A DNA stretch of 64,000 bases from an uncultured bacterium. Lineage in GTDB: Bacteria > Bacteroidota > Ignavibacteria > Kapaibacteriales > UBA4661. The translations under genes were made by a program, and so were the position numbers. The stretch is taken from positions 1 through 64,000 of the forward strand of contig CALCNX010000090.1 in assembly GCA_937899715.1 (NCBI GenBank), written 5' to 3'. Under the pieces are notes generated by a model, which was given only the letters and a program-made list of their open reading frames with translations, was not told where the DNA came from and searched no databases. This document shows positions 8,767 to 17,010 of this stretch, in pieces; within the stretch, counting starts at the first letter, position 1, and every line of letters begins with the position of its first letter.

Positions 8767-9678
8767 TCACGGCTTCTGCAAGTTATCAGTATCAGCCAAA
8801 ATTTGTTCTATATACGCTAGAGGTCGCTCCCACAGGCGCTTTCCAGTGCGCTCGGTGAAAAAACCAAAATGCCCAAGATGTTTCACACCTGCGTCCTCCG
8901 GAGTTACACGCTCCATTTCAACCGAAATCCCTGTATAAAACTTCAAAATCTCCTGCCCTGTTCGCTCATTCGCAATGGGGTCGTCGCTCACGATATACGC
9001 CCGCCAAGGTAGCAGAACATCGTCGTAAAAATGATTTTTGATTGTTTTGCCAAAGAAATGCCGGAGATAGCGTGGCTGCCTGCACCATGCCGCCCACTCA
9101 CGCGCCACACCTTTGGGTAAATCCTCGCCCTGCCCGATAGCTTTTGCGGGCGCATACCCCAGAAGAAACGTTGTAAGCGGGATAAAAACATACCAAATGA
9201 ACGCCGTAAAATACTTGAACGGCGCAGGAAATATCCGCCAATAGCCAACGGAGGAGGCGATACTAACCACCCCTGCCAGTAAATGATGGTTCGGCATTAG
9301 CCCAATCAACTGCCCGCCCATGCTGTGCGCAATGACAAATTTCTTCAGGTGCGGATAATGCCAATGCAACCAGTTCAGCACACCCGGCATATCACGCTCC
9401 CCCCAATCGCGGGTATATGCCTCAAAACCACGTAACGATGCGGGACGCGAAGCGCCAATACCGCGATAATCGAATACCACCACCACAAATCCCTGCTCCG
9501 CCCAAAACTTCGCAAACTTCAGATAAAATTCTTTTTTGATACCCGTGCCACTATGAATTTGGATAGTCGCTTTTGCCTCGCCTATCGGCTCCATGACGAT
9601 TGCCGCAAGGTCGAAGCCGTCCGTAGCAGGTATGCTCACGGTTTTCGTTGTGAAACGGGGTTGGGTAAGAGTTTCCAT
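8767..9678 (-). CDS. Alpha/beta hydrolase (COG4757-like)
   Basis: A 303-residue cytoplasmic hydrolase. The nucleophile elbow is AHSMGGQ with Ser119, the acid is probably the Asp in IVSDDP (about 240) and the His is in KHLGHFGFF (about 270). The strand-turn motif FDYRGIGAS (69-77) is typical of this branch. A hydrophobic stretch near 155-175 may be a membrane-facing lid. The natural substrate is unknown; an ester or acyl compound is likely. A copy of the local 18-bp operator lies 41 bases upstream of the ATG, tying the gene to the TetR-controlled block with the MaoC, DUF4442 and transglutaminase-like genes. Confidence 0.8.
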   Translation of the reverse strand: METLTQPRFTTKTVSIPATDGFDLAAIVMEPIGEAKATIQIHSGTGIKKEFYLKFAKFWAEQGFVVVVFDYRGIGASRPASLRGFEAYTRDWGERDMPGVLNWLHWHYPHLKKFVIAHSMGGQLIGLMPNHHLLAGVVSIASSVGYWRIFPAPFKYFTAFIWYVFIPLTTFLLGYAPAKAIGQGEDLPKGVAREWAAWCRQPRYLRHFFGKTIKNHFYDDVLLPWRAYIVSDDPIANERTGQEILKFYTGISVEMERVTPEDAGVKHLGHFGFFTERTGKRLWERPLAYIEQILADTDNLQKP

Positions 9679-9719
9679 AGTTGGAGAGAGTATTTTGGGA
9701 ATAATGATTCTTAGTTTAT

Positions 9720-9737
9720 ACTAAACGTTCATTCAAA
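9720..9737 (-). promoter_or_regulatory. TetR operator copy A (hydrolase gene)
   Basis: Reads TTTGAATGAACGTTTAGT on the minus strand. It matches the shared consensus TGAACG-N2-CGTTTAGT found in front of four other genes in this block. It ends 41 bases before the hydrolase start codon. Confidence 0.6.
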
Positions 9738-9785
9738 TTGAGTGCTGTAAAACGCCTGTTATTGCGAATTTATGGGCAGTTTTTT

Positions 9786-9905
9786 GACACGGATTGAAGA
9801 AGATTACACAGATTACACGGATGGTGCAAGGCAGTACAGCCCCGCAATGGTCTTGATTCTTCAGGAAAAATCCGTGTAATCCGCGAAATCTACCTAATCC
9901 GTGCC
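9786..9905. repeat. Long imperfect inverted repeat with GATTACACGGAT arms
   Basis: The left arm (about 9787-9823) and right arm (about 9870-9905) are imperfect reverse complements built from short motifs such as CACGGATT and GATTACACGGAT. As RNA or single-stranded DNA it would fold into a hairpin of about 35 bp with a loop of about 45 bases. The sequence is of the kind found as a dispersed intergenic element in many FCB-group genomes. It fills most of the gap between the hydrolase and MaoC genes. Confidence 0.7.
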
Positions 9906-9949
9906 AAGAAAAAAGAATTGTTCTTGAAGCTGACCTTTTATTGGCGCTC

Positions 9950-10816
9950 TTATTCAACGGTTCCAAGCAGATGAACAATGCTTTTATCAACACTCGTGAT
10001 ACGAAACGAGGTTTGCGCTTGCTCACCGTCACTGTACTCTAAGGCGACCGTATTCGGCAGCAAAACGGGCTTTTGGAATTGTACATCTATTTTTCGCACC
10101 GACATATTTTTTATGCGCTCAATCACCGACGCAAACATACTCACCGAATACCACCCATGCGCCAGTTTGCCCGGTAGTCCGAATGCCTTCGCCATCACGC
10201 CCGAAATATGAATCGGATTAAAATCTCCCGAAACCTTTGCATAATCCCAGCCGATTCCGGAGGGCATCACGATTTTTCCACCGTCTTTGAAAGCGGAAAA
10301 ATCTGCCCGTGAAGCGCTTTCGTCCTTGGGTGTAGCGCCTTTGTTCGCCGATTTTTCGCCACCTCCCCGCTTGGCAATGTAACCGCTTTTGCAAACAGCC
10401 ACCAGCGTTGAGGCTTGCCGTACTTCTACATGAAATTGTGGAAAAAGTGAGCCGGACGGCTTGCCTTCTATTGTCACAGACGATGTGAGCGATACGGGTT
10501 GCGTGAGTTCAGGCTTTTGCAGCATTTCAAGCGAATTGGTCAAATGTACCATGCCGGGCGCGGCAAGCGGAAATTTTCCATCGCGCATCATCGCAATTTG
10601 CGCCCGTTGCGCAAGCAAGTACAGCCATGTTACGGGAAAGTCGGCGCTATTCTGAAATCCGCAAAATGCTGAATACTCCTTGATGTTATCCGTATCCAGC
10701 GCAACATTCTCGAATGTTTTTTCGAGCGAAAAGGTTTCTTTCACAGGCGGATTGCCGCGCCTGAGCGTGAGCATCACGGGCAGAAGCATCTGCGGAATGG
10801 AATCAAGACGAGCCAT
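9950..10816 (-). CDS. MaoC-like hot-dog dehydratase
   Basis: A 288-residue two-hot-dog protein of the MaoC / hydratase-2 family, whose members hydrate trans-2-enoyl-CoA. The C-terminal half has the hydratase signature YAKVSGDFNPIH (192-203) with catalytic Asp198 and His203; the N-terminal hot-dog lacks it, as usual in fused forms. The ATG at 10816 is chosen over an upstream in-frame start because GGAGGA sits 6 bases before it, an unusually strong Shine-Dalgarno for this group, and because the operator at 10841-10858 would otherwise be coding. It belongs to the TetR-operator block and probably acts on acyl-CoA intermediates. Confidence 0.82.
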   Translation of the reverse strand: MARLDSIPQMLLPVMLTLRRGNPPVKETFSLEKTFENVALDTDNIKEYSAFCGFQNSADFPVTWLYLLAQRAQIAMMRDGKFPLAAPGMVHLTNSLEMLQKPELTQPVSLTSSVTIEGKPSGSLFPQFHVEVRQASTLVAVCKSGYIAKRGGGEKSANKGATPKDESASRADFSAFKDGGKIVMPSGIGWDYAKVSGDFNPIHISGVMAKAFGLPGKLAHGWYSVSMFASVIERIKNMSVRKIDVQFQKPVLLPNTVALEYSDGEQAQTSFRITSVDKSIVHLLGTVE

Positions 10817-10840
10817 TATATCCTCCGAACGGTAAATTAT

Positions 10841-10858
10841 ACTGAACGATTGGTTAGT
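10841..10858 (-). promoter_or_regulatory. TetR operator copy B (MaoC gene)
   Basis: The 18-bp sequence is ACTGAACGATTGGTTAGT on the plus strand, an imperfect palindrome like the other four copies. It lies 24 bases before the MaoC start codon. On the minus strand it abuts TATAAT, so a bound repressor would cover the promoter. Confidence 0.65.
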
Positions 10859-10877
10859 AAAGAAGTTACAATAATTA

Positions 10878-12899
10878 TCACTGCACACGTAGAATCTTCG
10901 TTGTCATTACCATTGCTCTGGCTTGCAGCCTTAGCACGTACACGCCTTGTGTTGCGCCCTGAGCTGACCACACAAATTGCTTCGCGCCCGCCTCGTATTC
11001 TCCCGTCCCTAAAACTGCCACTTCCTGCCCCAAAGCATTATAGACACTGAGACGCAATGATGTTCTGTGCGGAAGAAACGCTTCCACAGTAATATCGCCA
11101 AAAGCAGGGTTGGGGAAAGCGTGTATTTTTGCGGTATTCTCGGAACGTAAAGTTTCAATATTCTGTGAAACCGATGTTGAGACCGCGTTTAGCACGTACA
11201 GCCCACCGTTTGTACTGACGAAAACATTTTTGTTATTTGCACCCAAAGAAAAAGTGTTTACTGCCGCATTTGGGAAGGCTGGAAAGCGCTTCCAATCTAC
11301 ATTTACAGGCTTATACTCAATAACGCAGGGTCTCCGAAAATTAGCACGAATAAGCTCACGTTTTCTAGGCGCAAAAAAACTCCACTCTATTTCTATTCCC
11401 TGAACGTAAATAAATCCATACGAATAACGGTCTAATTCTGCAATCTCCACAGCCCAGTCTTGACAATCGTTATTAAAACATGAACCACCTTGAGCATAAA
11501 AAGTATTCTCATGTGCCGATAACTTCGTAATTACAGAAGAAGCCGAACCATTCGCCAGAAAGTACTGTTTCCAAGACTGACCTTTATTTACTGTATTAAC
11601 ATATCTACTTCTCATTGCTGCCCAAAGTGTATCTCCAATGACAGCAATCGTAGATAAACTTCCGATTTCATTAGAACTTACCGAAAGTGGTCGCCAATTT
11701 TGACCAAAATCATCGGAAAACAATACGCTTGCACCAATACTTGCAAATAGCTCTCTGTCACCATATTGACCAGTTATACACGACATAGTTGCACGAGTAT
11801 TACTTACGGGCTTTGTCTGTGTCCATTCTTTCCCATTAGAAGAACGCCAAACAATACTATCGCCCGAATGCGCCCAAAATTGAGTTTGTGTGGCTGCGAG
11901 AAACTCCGGTGACCGACCATTAGGCAGTACAAACTGCTCAAACCGATCCTTCTCCCAACGATGGTAGCCGCCCAGATTACGAAGCGACACAAATACTGCA
12001 CTATCATTGGCAACGACACTATTCACCCAACATAGGGATAATCCCTGATTGAAAGAACGCCAATCACACGTATTCGCGTCGGCAGTAATTACTCCTTGCG
12101 TTGTAGCAATAAAAATTCCTCTGGTGGTATTACTGATAGATTGAACCACGATATTACTTGGTAAATCACAGGTGCGCTGCCAAGAAATTCCTGCATTTAT
12201 GGAACGCCAAAGGGCGTTTGTAGAGATAGCAATAACATGAAACGAGTTTACGAAAGTAAGAGAGCGAGGTACGAAGGGTATTGCTGCATTTTGCCAAGTT
12301 TTCCCACTGTCAGCCGAGCGAAATAAGGTTGAATCTTTTGAACCGCACAGAATAATGGCGCTTGTTGAAGCAATGCACGTTAAAGTAGTCGAAAATAGTA
12401 TAGATTCTGCATTTGTACGATACTGCACTGAAACTGTATTATTTGTCACACGAAGCACACCGCGAGAGTGTAATATCAACGTCCAATTTTCAACGACCGA
12501 GACATCGGAAACCTGTGCAGAAGAAAGGCGATCATCTGCCGTTCTTAGTGAAATAGCTTCTTGCTGCCATATTTCACCACCATTCCACGATCTGAGCAGC
12601 GTAAAAAAACCATCAAAGCCTTTGTCAGGAATAAGCGTATAAAGTATATTATTGCGAGACGTAATTCCCCTCAACGAGTAAGTATCTTGTGGAGTTAAAA
12701 GTTCTTCCCAGCGCCTTCCCGCTACATTACGAAACAAACGCCCATATTCCCCGACAGCAAACAACGTGTCCCCCGAAGCAGTAATATGAGTAATATTCCC
12801 ACCTTCCGGACCAACAAAACGCCACGCGGGAGCGGAATTTTGCGCTAATGCGCCAGACCAAGCAAAAGCGAGAAAAAATAAGACTACAAGGGTTTTCAT
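10878..12899 (-). CDS. T9SS-secreted protein with BNR/sortilin-type repeats
   Basis: A 673-residue secreted protein. It has a signal peptide (about 1-19, ending GALA), a series of propeller-like repeats with SADSGKTW-type motifs (for example SINAGISWQR, SDDFGQNWRP), and a C-terminal Por sorting domain (about 595-673) beginning FPNPAFGDITV and ending VLRLQARAMVMTTKILRVQ. Proteins of this build are moved across the outer membrane by the type IX system and stay at the surface or are released. It sits inside the TetR-operator block but has no operator of its own; it may be read through from the DUF4442 gene 35 bases upstream. Its ligand is unknown. Confidence 0.82.
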   Translation of the reverse strand: MKTLVVLFFLAFAWSGALAQNSAPAWRFVGPEGGNITHITASGDTLFAVGEYGRLFRNVAGRRWEELLTPQDTYSLRGITSRNNILYTLIPDKGFDGFFTLLRSWNGGEIWQQEAISLRTADDRLSSAQVSDVSVVENWTLILHSRGVLRVTNNTVSVQYRTNAESILFSTTLTCIASTSAIILCGSKDSTLFRSADSGKTWQNAAIPFVPRSLTFVNSFHVIAISTNALWRSINAGISWQRTCDLPSNIVVQSISNTTRGIFIATTQGVITADANTCDWRSFNQGLSLCWVNSVVANDSAVFVSLRNLGGYHRWEKDRFEQFVLPNGRSPEFLAATQTQFWAHSGDSIVWRSSNGKEWTQTKPVSNTRATMSCITGQYGDRELFASIGASVLFSDDFGQNWRPLSVSSNEIGSLSTIAVIGDTLWAAMRSRYVNTVNKGQSWKQYFLANGSASSVITKLSAHENTFYAQGGSCFNNDCQDWAVEIAELDRYSYGFIYVQGIEIEWSFFAPRKRELIRANFRRPCVIEYKPVNVDWKRFPAFPNAAVNTFSLGANNKNVFVSTNGGLYVLNAVSTSVSQNIETLRSENTAKIHAFPNPAFGDITVEAFLPHRTSLRLSVYNALGQEVAVLGTGEYEAGAKQFVWSAQGATQGVYVLRLQARAMVMTTKILRVQ

Positions 12900-12934
12900 A
12901 GCGAGGAGAAGAAAAATTCTAGACCAAAAACACG

Positions 12935-13450
12935 TTAGGCTACACGACGAACATACAGCGTTTTCAGCACCGAAGCAACAAGTTTTCCATCTTCGCCAAA
13001 AACTTCTACGGTGAATTTCGGTTCGGTCTTCGTGTTTGCGTCTGCCTCAGCCTTGATGTCCGCTATTTGCTCTGCTGTCAGCCGGAACTCGCATGAAACC
13101 GTGCCTTTGCCCGGAGAGCGAAACTGCACTTCAGCCGCTTTGTCCCAGACGATGTAGTCTTTGCCAAGATTATTGATAAGCATAAACACATAAAACGGGT
13201 CGGTCATGGCATAGAGCGAACCACCAAAATGAGTACGGAAGTAATTGCTATTGAACCAGCGAAGGGGCATTTCAACACGTATAAAACGAAAATCTTCGCT
13301 TATTTCTTTTACTCGCACACCTGCTCCAAAATAGGGTCCGTAGATATTGAGCAAAAAGCGGAGCATTTTGGGACCGATTTTGTAATTTCGCAAACCGCCT
13401 TGTTTGTGCTGTTTTGGCTGCTGTTCGGTTTTGATTTCTGTCGTCGTCAT
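12935..13450 (-). CDS. DUF4442 / PaaI-type hot-dog thioesterase-like protein
   Basis: A 171-residue single-hot-dog protein of the DUF4442 family, related to acyl-CoA thioesterases. Family-like stretches include RWFNSNYFRTHFGGSLYAM (about 66-84) and AAEVQFRSPGKG. The frame is open further upstream, but the ATG at 13450 gives the usual family length and leaves the operator at 13457-13474 outside the coding region. A start near 13495 or 13501 cannot be excluded, because the operator is only 6 bases from the chosen ATG. Its place between the transglutaminase-like and MaoC genes suggests a role in acyl-CoA or lipid turnover. Confidence 0.75.
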   Translation of the reverse strand: MTTTEIKTEQQPKQHKQGGLRNYKIGPKMLRFLLNIYGPYFGAGVRVKEISEDFRFIRVEMPLRWFNSNYFRTHFGGSLYAMTDPFYVFMLINNLGKDYIVWDKAAEVQFRSPGKGTVSCEFRLTAEQIADIKAEADANTKTEPKFTVEVFGEDGKLVASVLKTLYVRRVA

Positions 13451-13456
13451 GGTTTT

Positions 13457-13474
13457 ACTAATTAAACGTTTAGT
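13457..13474 (-). promoter_or_regulatory. TetR operator copy C (DUF4442 gene)
   Basis: The plus strand reads ACTAATTAAACGTTTAGT; the right half is identical to the other copies, the left half is degenerate. It lies 6 bases before the chosen ATG and 40 bases after the transglutaminase-like gene ends, so it could control an internal promoter. Confidence 0.5.
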
Positions 13475-13514
13475 ATGTAAATGCTGTGAATTGTTCATTA
13501 TCATCACCGCGACT

Positions 13515-14186
13515 TTACGCTGCAAATGCATTCAAATCTATCATCAAACCAGTTTTCGCAAGCTGTTCATCGTTGATAACAGAACTATAATGCTTGCGAA
13601 GTTCACCAAAAAAGAGGTCGTAAGGCAAATCATGAAACGCACCATACTCATGCACATAATCCATGAAGACATTTCCGGCATGGTCGAACTGCTGGAAGAT
13701 AGAATCTTCCTTGCCATCAAATTCCAGTGTCGGGACGTTCAACTTCGTACACAGCGCCGCATTGAAGGCAGGTGTAGCCTTTACCCAGCGCCCCGAAAGC
13801 CATAATTCCGTACAGCCATGAAAAACCAGCAAATCGGTTTGCAACACACGCTCTACCTTCTCGGTGGCAATGTGATTGCGCACATTGAAGAACGAAAGTC
13901 GCGTCGGTATGCCCACCACTCGCGCAACAGCAGCCAGCAGAACTGCCTTTTCGACACAATAGCCGTAATTACGCTTTAGCAAATCGCTTGCTTTTAAGCC
14001 CGTCGGGCGCAAGTCAATTTTGTAGGGGTTGTACATAAAATCATCGCGGACGGCGTAATACAAGCGCGCGGCGTTTTCTTCCGGCGAGGCATCACGCTGC
14101 GAATGTTTGTGAGCGTACTCTATAACGGCAGGATTATCACTGTCCAAAAAATACGTTGGGCGAAGATAGGGAGCGGGTTCAAGCAT
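13515..14186 (-). CDS. Transglutaminase-like (papain-fold) protein
   Basis: A 223-residue cytoplasmic protein of the transglutaminase-like superfamily (COG1305 type). The predicted nucleophile is Cys77 (RNYGYCVEKA) and the His is His123 (VFHGCTELWL). The usual Asp position reads WVKATPAFN (134-142), so Thr138 stands where Asp is expected; this may be typical of this subfamily rather than a defect. Members may act as peptidases or amidases. It begins 60 bases after the TetR gene with an operator copy between them, so it is probably under that regulator. Confidence 0.78.
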   Translation of the reverse strand: MLEPAPYLRPTYFLDSDNPAVIEYAHKHSQRDASPEENAARLYYAVRDDFMYNPYKIDLRPTGLKASDLLKRNYGYCVEKAVLLAAVARVVGIPTRLSFFNVRNHIATEKVERVLQTDLLVFHGCTELWLSGRWVKATPAFNAALCTKLNVPTLEFDGKEDSIFQQFDHAGNVFMDYVHEYGAFHDLPYDLFFGELRKHYSSVINDEQLAKTGLMIDLNAFAA

Positions 14187-14214
14187 TAGTGTCGTTGGTA
14201 AAATGGGATAATAA

Positions 14215-14232
14215 AGTAAACGAGCGTTCAGG
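14215..14232 (-). promoter_or_regulatory. TetR operator copy E (transglutaminase-like gene)
   Basis: Reads CCTGAACGCTCGTTTACT on the minus strand and matches the TGAACG-N2-CGTTTA core exactly. It lies 28 bases before the start codon at 14186, within the 60-base gap after the TetR gene. A TTG about 7 bases upstream of the core and TACTTTAT at its end could be -33 and -7 elements. Confidence 0.6.
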
Positions 14233-14245
14233 ATAACAAGCGTTG

Positions 14246-14809
14246 CTACCCCGCAGAAAGACGTGTTTTTGCCCGCTCCAGCATTTCATCTATATAGCGT
14301 TTATCCCCGTAGATGCGCATAAACATGACAGCCCCTTCAAATTCCTGAACGCTCTGCTCGGCAATTCGCCGTGCGGCTTCGGGTTGGTAGGTGGCGGAAA
14401 AAATTTCCGTAAGCGCATCCGTCCAATCACGGAAGAATTCGCGCAAATACGGCGCAAACTCAGGCAGCGTGGAAAGCGTTTCCAGTGCGGTATTTGCCAT
14501 GAGGCAGCCGCCATCGCTTTTGGAGAACATTCGTTGCGCTTTGGCAAGAAATTTTTCTAATTTCTCTTCCGGCGTGAGTTTGTCGGAATACGCAAGTGCA
14601 AAAAGCGTCGTCTTAAAGTGCAGATGAACTCCGTGCAGCACCGCCTTCATCAGCTCTTCTTTGTTCTCGAAGTGATGATAAAACACGCCTTTAGTCAGTC
14701 CACACGCCGCCGCTAAGTCTGCCATCGACGTATTATGGTAGCCCTGCTTGCGAAAGACCCCTGCTGAGGTGAGGATAATTTCATCTTTGCTGAGTTTTTG
14801 AACGGGCAT
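14246..14809 (-). CDS. TetR/AcrR-family transcriptional regulator
   Basis: A 187-residue repressor. The N-terminal helix-turn-helix (about 10-57) is typical: FRKQGYHNTSMADLAAACG followed by LTKGVFYHHFENKEEL. The C-terminal half is the ligand-binding and dimer domain, of the FadR/YcdC-like type by length. Palindromic 18-bp operators lie upstream of its own gene and of four neighbours, so it probably represses itself and the block of acyl-metabolism genes; the inducer might be an acyl-CoA or fatty acid, which is inference. Its own promoter has the operator between the -33 and -7 elements. Confidence 0.85.
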   Translation of the reverse strand: MPVQKLSKDEIILTSAGVFRKQGYHNTSMADLAAACGLTKGVFYHHFENKEELMKAVLHGVHLHFKTTLFALAYSDKLTPEEKLEKFLAKAQRMFSKSDGGCLMANTALETLSTLPEFAPYLREFFRDWTDALTEIFSATYQPEAARRIAEQSVQEFEGAVMFMRIYGDKRYIDEMLERAKTRLSAG

Positions 14810-14847
14810 ATATCGGAAAACGGTGAAAGGAAGTGGTGTTGACAGAA

Positions 14848-14878
14848 TAAACTTACTAAACGTTCGTTCAATATCAAA
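14848..14878 (-). promoter_or_regulatory. Bacteroidota-type promoter of the TetR gene with operator copy D inside
   Basis: On the minus strand TTTG (14875-14878), a 19-base spacer and TAAGTTTA (14848-14855) match the -33 TTTG / -7 TAnnTTTG promoter of Bacteroidota with one mismatch. The operator ATTGAACGAACGTTTAGT (14855-14872) fills the spacer, so binding would exclude RNA polymerase. Confidence 0.6.
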
Positions 14879-14892
14879 AATATTTTTTAGAA

Positions 14893-16977
14893 TTATTCTA
14901 CTCCCATCGGCACATCTACATTGAATGTTGTCCCTTGCCCATACTCGCTTTCAACCATAATTTCTGCACCCATAGCGTCCACAAGTTTTTTCACAATGGA
15001 CAATCCCAAGCCCGTAGAATCCTCTCCGCCAGTCGGCTTGGCAGAAAGCCGTGCAAACTTTCCAAACATTCTTGTTTTGTCTTCATCGTTTAGTCCCGGA
15101 CCTTCATCGCGGACAGCAATACGCACGAAGGTCGCTTTTCCACCATCGGCGCTAATATTTTTTTGCACCGACACCCACACACGCTTCCCTTTGGGCGAGT
15201 ATTTCAGGGCGTTATCCAGCAAATTTTCTACCACTTCCGCCATCGCCGATTCATCGGTTTTGAGTTCAATGTTGTCGTCCGATACCTCCACAAGTATCGT
15301 AATATCTTTCGCTGCGGCGTGTGCATGATGCTCCTCTGCCAAATTCTGCACAAGCCGGGCAACGTTAAACCGTCTTGTTTCAAGGGTTTTACCACCTTGC
15401 TCAAGAGCATTCAGACTGAGCAGTTTTGTAATCGTGTTTAGCATTCGCTCCGATGATTGCAGAATACGCTCCCCCATAGCGGTAATGCGATCTAGCGGAA
15501 GATTTGCCGCTTGCGCCAGCGTTGAGGACGACATCATAATACCCGTCAGTGGATTTTTCAAGTCGTGCGCCACAATGCTGAGAAGTTCATCTTTTTCGTG
15601 ATTCAGCGCCTCCAATCGCTGATTAGCACTTTCCAATCGTTGGTTTGCTTCGTACAGATGTTCATTTTTGACATCCAGTTCCATATTGGACGTTGCAAGC
15701 GCCGTATTGGATTCCTGAATGTGTTTCGACTGCTCTTCCAGTTCGCGCTGTTGCCGCAAAATGACCGCATTAACCTCGCGCAAAGCAGCTTCAGAGCGGG
15801 CTTTGAGACGATACCGATTGATGGCAAGCCCAAGCAAAATTATCACAAACACCAAACCAAGTATAAGCGTATTACGCAGTGTGCTGAGGCGCTCTTGCTC
15901 TTTTTCTGCCAGCAGCAATACTTTATCTTTTCGCTCCGCAAGGCGCATAATATCAAGCGTCTTCATCCGTTCTTCGATATTGAAGGAGAGCAAAGAATCA
16001 CGCATTGCGGCAGCACGGCGGTAATAATCTAATGCAATATCGTGTCTGCCTACCTGAGAATACATCAGCGAAAAACGTTCGCATATAAGCGCAATGTCCT
16101 CAAATGCTTTTGTGCTGTCTGCTACTCGCAGCCCACGTTCGGCAGTAGCAAAGGCAAGCGGGAAGCGCTTTTCAGCCGCATAAATGGCAGCAAGATTTTC
16201 CAGCGAGCGGACGATATATTGATTGATTTTTTTTCGCTCAAAAAACTGAAGCGCCTCTTTCTGGTAATACGCCGCCGAATCGTACTTTTCCAATGCCAAA
16301 AAGACCGTACCGATGTGATACAATGCCACGTGCGCATAATAATCTTCCTTGCCCAGCCTTCCCCATTCAAACGCCTCACGCTCCAAACGAAGCGCCTCAG
16401 AAATATCACCGGACTTGAGCGCAATATCACCCAAGTTTCCCAGCACGAGCGCCAACCCGGCTTTGTGCTTTGCTGCACGAAAAATTGCTTCGGAACGCTT
16501 AAAATAATCTTTTGCAAGTGCCATTTTACCTTGCGCCTTGTGCATATAGCCTAAATTATTGAGCACAAAAGCCTGACGGACTTTCTCGCCCAGCACTTCG
16601 TAAATATCGTACGATTCCAAGAGCGCCTCCAGCCCTGCGTTGTAATGGCGCTCATAGATAGACACAATGCCTCTAATGCCCAGTGACCGCGCCTGTCCTG
16701 ACTTATAGCCGATTTTTTTTGCACGAAGAAGTGCCTCGTTTGCATAGATAAGTGCAGTATCAGGAAACGTATTGCGGACAGAAAACCCAATTTCAATCAT
16801 GCGATTCACAAGTGCGGTATCGTGCGTGGCGGGCTTGGCACGGAGTTCTTTCGCTAGAATTTGCTTGAGCGAGTCCGCTTCTCGTGTTTGCGCAAGAAGA
16901 GTATTGGCTCTACACGAACCAACCGAAAGCAATACAGAAACTATAATGATGGTGATAACCTTCATAACTTCGCTCAT
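14893..16977 (-). CDS. TPR-containing membrane sensor histidine kinase
   Basis: A 694-residue kinase. It has an export signal near 5-25, five or more TPR repeats (about 60-330) facing the periplasm, one membrane segment (367-387), a long coiled coil (390-460), then HisKA with phospho-acceptor His471 (LLSIVAHDLKNPL) and an ATPase domain with an N box (ENLLDNALKYSP), DEGPGL and STGLGLSIVKK. No receiver domain is attached and no response regulator is adjacent. It starts 33 bases after the TPR adenylate cyclase and is probably co-transcribed with it, which would link phosphorelay and cAMP signalling. A start at 16965 is also possible. Confidence 0.87.
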   Translation of the reverse strand: MSEVMKVITIIIVSVLLSVGSCRANTLLAQTREADSLKQILAKELRAKPATHDTALVNRMIEIGFSVRNTFPDTALIYANEALLRAKKIGYKSGQARSLGIRGIVSIYERHYNAGLEALLESYDIYEVLGEKVRQAFVLNNLGYMHKAQGKMALAKDYFKRSEAIFRAAKHKAGLALVLGNLGDIALKSGDISEALRLEREAFEWGRLGKEDYYAHVALYHIGTVFLALEKYDSAAYYQKEALQFFERKKINQYIVRSLENLAAIYAAEKRFPLAFATAERGLRVADSTKAFEDIALICERFSLMYSQVGRHDIALDYYRRAAAMRDSLLSFNIEERMKTLDIMRLAERKDKVLLLAEKEQERLSTLRNTLILGLVFVIILLGLAINRYRLKARSEAALREVNAVILRQQRELEEQSKHIQESNTALATSNMELDVKNEHLYEANQRLESANQRLEALNHEKDELLSIVAHDLKNPLTGIMMSSSTLAQAANLPLDRITAMGERILQSSERMLNTITKLLSLNALEQGGKTLETRRFNVARLVQNLAEEHHAHAAAKDITILVEVSDDNIELKTDESAMAEVVENLLDNALKYSPKGKRVWVSVQKNISADGGKATFVRIAVRDEGPGLNDEDKTRMFGKFARLSAKPTGGEDSTGLGLSIVKKLVDAMGAEIMVESEYGQGTTFNVDVPMGVE

Positions 16978-17010
16978 TCCTCGTTACCGAACTACACACA
17001 GTCTTCAAAT

